A stretch of DNA of 32,927 nt from a virus: the IMG/VR virus record IMGVR_UViG_3300023175_001298, positions 1-32,927 of that record. One strand, 5' to 3'. The translations under genes and the position numbers were made by a program. The notes under the pieces are model-generated. The model was not told the origin of the DNA and did not search any database. It saw only the letters and a list, made by a program, of their open reading frames with translations. Below, one piece after another: positions 30,197-32,927 of this stretch; the first letter of the stretch is position 1; every line of letters begins with the position of its first letter.

Positions 30197-31258
30197 ATGG
30201 CTAGTCTTACAGAAGTAGAAAAAGATAAAAATAAAAAGAAAAGAGAAATGGTCAAGTTTAAAGAGTTTGACCCATCTCAATACGTGGAACTTGAACCTCA
30301 ATTGAAAGAGGCAAAGAGTAAGACAGTTGTGTTCTCTTTTGGTCGCATGAACCCTGTAACAATAGGTCATGAGAAACTAGTAAACAAGGTGAAATCAGTT
30401 GCTAAGTCCAATAACGCAGACGCACGTATATACCTATCCCACACGCAGAACAACAAAAAAGATCCCCTCAGCTACAAAGACAAGTTCCGATTCGCAAAGA
30501 AGGCGTTCGGCGATGTTGTTATACAGTCAAATGCAAGACAAGTCTTCCAGATCGCAGCAGAACTCGAAAAATCTGGATACGACGAGATCATCATGGTGGT
30601 TGGATCTGATCGTGTAAAAGAATTCCAAACAATCCTCAACAAGTATAATGGTAAAGACTACAACTTCGATTCTATCAAGGTTGTCTCTGCAGGCGAACGT
30701 GATCCTGATGCAGAAGGTGTCGAAGGAATGTCTGGAACCAAGTTAAGAGGCATTGCACAGAAGGGACAGTTTGACGACTATACAGATGAAAAAGGTAAGA
30801 AACAATATGGTTTCAAAAGTGCCGCTGCATCTAAGTTGTCTGACAAAGATAAGATGGCGATGATGAAACTTGTTCAGAAGAACCTTAAAGAAGAGTTAGA
30901 AGAACGTGCGTTGACAAGACAACAACGTATGGCCGCCAAACAAAGGTTCCGTAGAATTAAACATAAAATTAAAATCGGTAGAGAAAAGGCCGCCAGAAAA
31001 CGCAAACCTTTAGAGAAGTTGAGAAAACTTGCGAGAAAAGGTGCAAGAAATCTTCTTAAGAAAAAATTAACCAAAGGACAAGATTATAAGAATATGTCTT
31101 TTGGACAAAGACAAGCTATAGATAAAAGACTGGACAAAATTTCACCTAGTCGCATCAATGCGATTTCTAAACGTATGTTACCTACTGTGAAGAAACGTGA
31201 GATGGATCGTATGAAGAATAGAAACAAACGCCCAGCAGACCAACCTAAAGGTAAGTAA
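30197..31258 (+). CDS. Cytidylyltransferase-like nucleotidyltransferase with basic tail
   Basis: The protein has 353 residues. F-G-R-M-N-P-V-T-I-G-H (48-58) is the T/H-x-G-H type motif of HIGH-superfamily nucleotidyltransferases such as NMN adenylyltransferase and cytidylyltransferases; M-S-G-T-K-L-R (178-184) matches the second (ISTTKxR-type) phosphate motif. Residues 40-230 are thus a nucleotidyltransferase domain. From about 235 to the end the protein is strongly basic, with over a third Lys and Arg, consistent with DNA or RNA binding or a structural role. An internal ATG at 30248 with a better ribosome-binding site is a possible alternative start. Related proteins are widespread in marine T4-like phages. 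Confidence 0.8.
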   Translation: MASLTEVEKDKNKKKREMVKFKEFDPSQYVELEPQLKEAKSKTVVFSFGRMNPVTIGHEKLVNKVKSVAKSNNADARIYLSHTQNNKKDPLSYKDKFRFAKKAFGDVVIQSNARQVFQIAAELEKSGYDEIIMVVGSDRVKEFQTILNKYNGKDYNFDSIKVVSAGERDPDAEGVEGMSGTKLRGIAQKGQFDDYTDEKGKKQYGFKSAAASKLSDKDKMAMMKLVQKNLKEELEERALTRQQRMAAKQRFRRIKHKIKIGREKAARKRKPLEKLRKLARKGARNLLKKKLTKGQDYKNMSFGQRQAIDKRLDKISPSRINAISKRMLPTVKKREMDRMKNRNKRPADQPKGK

Positions 31259-31259
31259 A

Positions 31260-32927
31260 ATGCGATTCGGAACCTTTGTTGAGAAAATGAAAGTCTCACA
31301 GGACAGAGACGTGGATGAGTTGCCTGGCACTCAACCCTCTAAGTACTATAAAGGTGTAGACAAAGACGAAAAAGAAAAACGTGCAAAACAGTTTGCACGA
31401 CAAGCGAAGATGTCTGATGATGATCCTCGTGCATATAAACCTGCGCCTGGCGATAAAGAGGCGAAGACAAAACCTTCCAAACATACTAACAAGTTCAAAC
31501 AGATGTACGGTGAACGTGCACTGACTCCTGCAGAAAAAGATAAGATGAAGGAGTACGAGAAGAAGATCGACAAGAAAGACTTCATTGATCGATACGGTGA
31601 AGAGGAAGGCGAACGCATCTATTACGCAACCATCACAAAGATGGCGAAGAAGAACGAAGCTGTATCCCCCGCCCAACAAGCGGCGATTGCAATCGCAAAG
31701 AAAAAGTCTGGTAAGTACGACAAAGATGGTAATCGTATTGATGAAGCAAACAAAGAGAAGATGATCAAACACGCTGCAGACACACTGCAAAAGGTTTGGA
31801 ACCGCAAGAAAAAAGATGCGAAACACGACATCGGATACTATGCTGCACAAGTTGCACGTGGATATAGAGATATCAGTGGAAGAGATCTCGTCAAGATGGT
31901 ACAAGAAGAAGTGTCTCAAAAACAAATCGACGATCTAGAAAAGTTTGCAGATAGACTTCTTGCGAAGTTTAAAGTCGATGTTGAATTCACAAAACATTTC
32001 AAAGATCGTATGAACGACAAACGCAACTCACCTGAGATCAAGGTCGTAGAGTTGCAGAAACTATTCAAGAAGATCCAAAAGAACAAGGCGAAGAACATTC
32101 AAGGTAACGCAGGACTTGAAGCGGTACTGAAGGATCTTTCGTCGGATCTAAACCTTCCAGTAGTAATCAAACAAAAGGGTGACGAAATCGAACTCGTCAA
32201 TAAGACTATCATGAGAAAACCTGATTTTAAAACAACTTCTAAGATCATCAAGTATGAGGAATTCGTTAACATGGATGAAGCATCACGTGCGGATATGAGA
32301 ATTCGCAAGAGACCACATATGATGTTGAAAGCTGGTAACGCAGGGGTCAAGTTTGATGGTCGTTTCAAAATGTTTAAAAAGAAACAGATGTTGCATGATG
32401 ATGAGAAACCACTAAAAGAGAGTGTTGAAGACTTATCGATGCAAGTCTTTGATTTGATGGAATCTACTGAGAATGCAATCACTGAGGATTCTGGTGAAGC
32501 ATTAAAAAAGAAAGCGGATAAGACAGGGATGCCTTTGAGCATTCTGAAGAAAGTGTTTGACCGTGGAGTTGCGGCGTGGAGAACTGGTCACAGACCAGGC
32601 ACAACTGCAACACAGTGGGGACTTGCACGTGTTAACTCATTTGTCACCAAGTCTAAGGGTACTTGGGGTGGCGCAGACCAAGATCTTGCAAAGAAGGTAA
32701 GGAACGAAGAAATGAACGAAGGTAAATCGTCAACAGGTTACGAACTATATCACAAAGACTTCTCGTCTGCAATGCAACATGCATACAAACATGCGAAAGA
32801 CAAATTGAAGATTGAGATTGATCCAGAAGAGATTGATAATAAAGTTGCGACTGGTCCTCGTAAACCTTCCAAGGGTAAAACAAACACATATCGTCTAACA
32901 GATAAGTCTGGTAAAAAGGCGGTTCAT
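31260..32927 (+). CDS. Large marine phage protein with DUF5824-like domain, partial
   Basis: The frame opens at ATG 31260, one base after the previous stop, and stays open for 556 codons to the window end, so the protein is incomplete. The start MRFGTFVEKMK fits the common opening of these phage proteins. The first 200 residues are charged and Lys-rich. E-F-T-K-H-F-K-D-R-M-N-D followed by P-V-V-I-K-Q-K-G-D-E and L-V-N-K-T-I-M-R-K (about 240-325) is a block I recognise from marine T4-like phage proteins. V-F-D-R-G-V-A-A-W-R-T-G-H-R-P-G-T-T (about 433-450) and W-G-L-A-R-V-N-S-F are the signature of the DUF5824 domain. Function unknown; related proteins are usually placed with virion or head genes. 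Confidence 0.75.
   Translation, partial: MRFGTFVEKMKVSQDRDVDELPGTQPSKYYKGVDKDEKEKRAKQFARQAKMSDDDPRAYKPAPGDKEAKTKPSKHTNKFKQMYGERALTPAEKDKMKEYEKKIDKKDFIDRYGEEEGERIYYATITKMAKKNEAVSPAQQAAIAIAKKKSGKYDKDGNRIDEANKEKMIKHAADTLQKVWNRKKKDAKHDIGYYAAQVARGYRDISGRDLVKMVQEEVSQKQIDDLEKFADRLLAKFKVDVEFTKHFKDRMNDKRNSPEIKVVELQKLFKKIQKNKAKNIQGNAGLEAVLKDLSSDLNLPVVIKQKGDEIELVNKTIMRKPDFKTTSKIIKYEEFVNMDEASRADMRIRKRPHMMLKAGNAGVKFDGRFKMFKKKQMLHDDEKPLKESVEDLSMQVFDLMESTENAITEDSGEALKKKADKTGMPLSILKKVFDRGVAAWRTGHRPGTTATQWGLARVNSFVTKSKGTWGGADQDLAKKVRNEEMNEGKSSTGYELYHKDFSSAMQHAYKHAKDKLKIEIDPEEIDNKVATGPRKPSKGKTNTYRLTDKSGKKAVH

Noticed and set aside
1-32927. CRISPR arrays, insertion sequences, integrase or attachment sites
   Set aside because: No regularly spaced repeats, transposase or integrase-like genes, or terminal inverted repeats were seen.

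Overview
The window looks like part of the genome of a T4-like marine myovirus. The best-conserved genes are a replication block in T4 order: gp33, gp59, gp32, UvsX and gp41. Marine T4-like structural families surround it, and T4-type late-promoter octamers (NATAAATA) sit in several gene gaps. The DNA is AT-rich and genes are packed on the plus strand with overlaps of a few bases. Two features point to an alphaproteobacterial rather than cyanobacterial host: a circularly permuted two-piece tmRNA whose tag (ANDNFAPSEFALAA) is of alphaproteobacterial type, and a heme oxygenase plus bilin reductase pair resembling the ho/pcyX pair described from uncultured oceanic phages. Host assignment is an inference.

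Layout. 1-1.1 kb: the end of a SleB-type cell wall hydrolase, a strong sigma70-like promoter, a previously unassigned structured RNA (about 195-480), tRNA-Gly(UCC), tRNA-Thr(UGU) and a small exported or membrane protein, closed by a terminator shared with a convergent EF-hand/two-helix membrane protein (possible holin). 1.5-1.9 kb: the permuted tmRNA, with a 47-codon ORF in the segment normally removed. 1.9-4.7 kb: small and medium structural proteins, including two tandem paralogs with internal repeats. 4.7-17.7 kb: a biosynthetic island of two DxD glycosyltransferases, a glycosyltransferase-like protein with a Cys-rich SPASM-like tail, four radical SAM proteins (one fused to a QueC-like PP-loop ATPase), an isochorismatase-like protein, a DegT aminotransferase, two carbamoyltransferases and a methyltransferase-like protein. 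17.7-18.9 kb: heme oxygenase and bilin reductase. 18.9-23.5 kb: replication, recombination and late-transcription genes. 23.5-26.8 kb: marine phage conserved proteins and small exported proteins. 26.8-30.2 kb: a second decoration cassette (two methyltransferases, GT32-like, sulfotransferase, GT25-like). 30.2 kb to end: a nucleotidyltransferase with a basic tail and a large DUF5824-like protein that runs off the window.

How the parts may work together. The island and the second cassette carry the classes of enzyme needed to make and attach an unusual sugar or small molecule (transamination, radical chemistry, carbamoylation, methylation, sulfation, glycosyl transfer). The target could be the virion, the host envelope or a diffusible compound; the sequence does not decide. 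From 12,430 the genes overlap or abut through the heme oxygenase pair into gp33 and gp59, behind a consensus host-type promoter, so the second half of the island is probably expressed early. The RNA genes also have strong host-type promoters.
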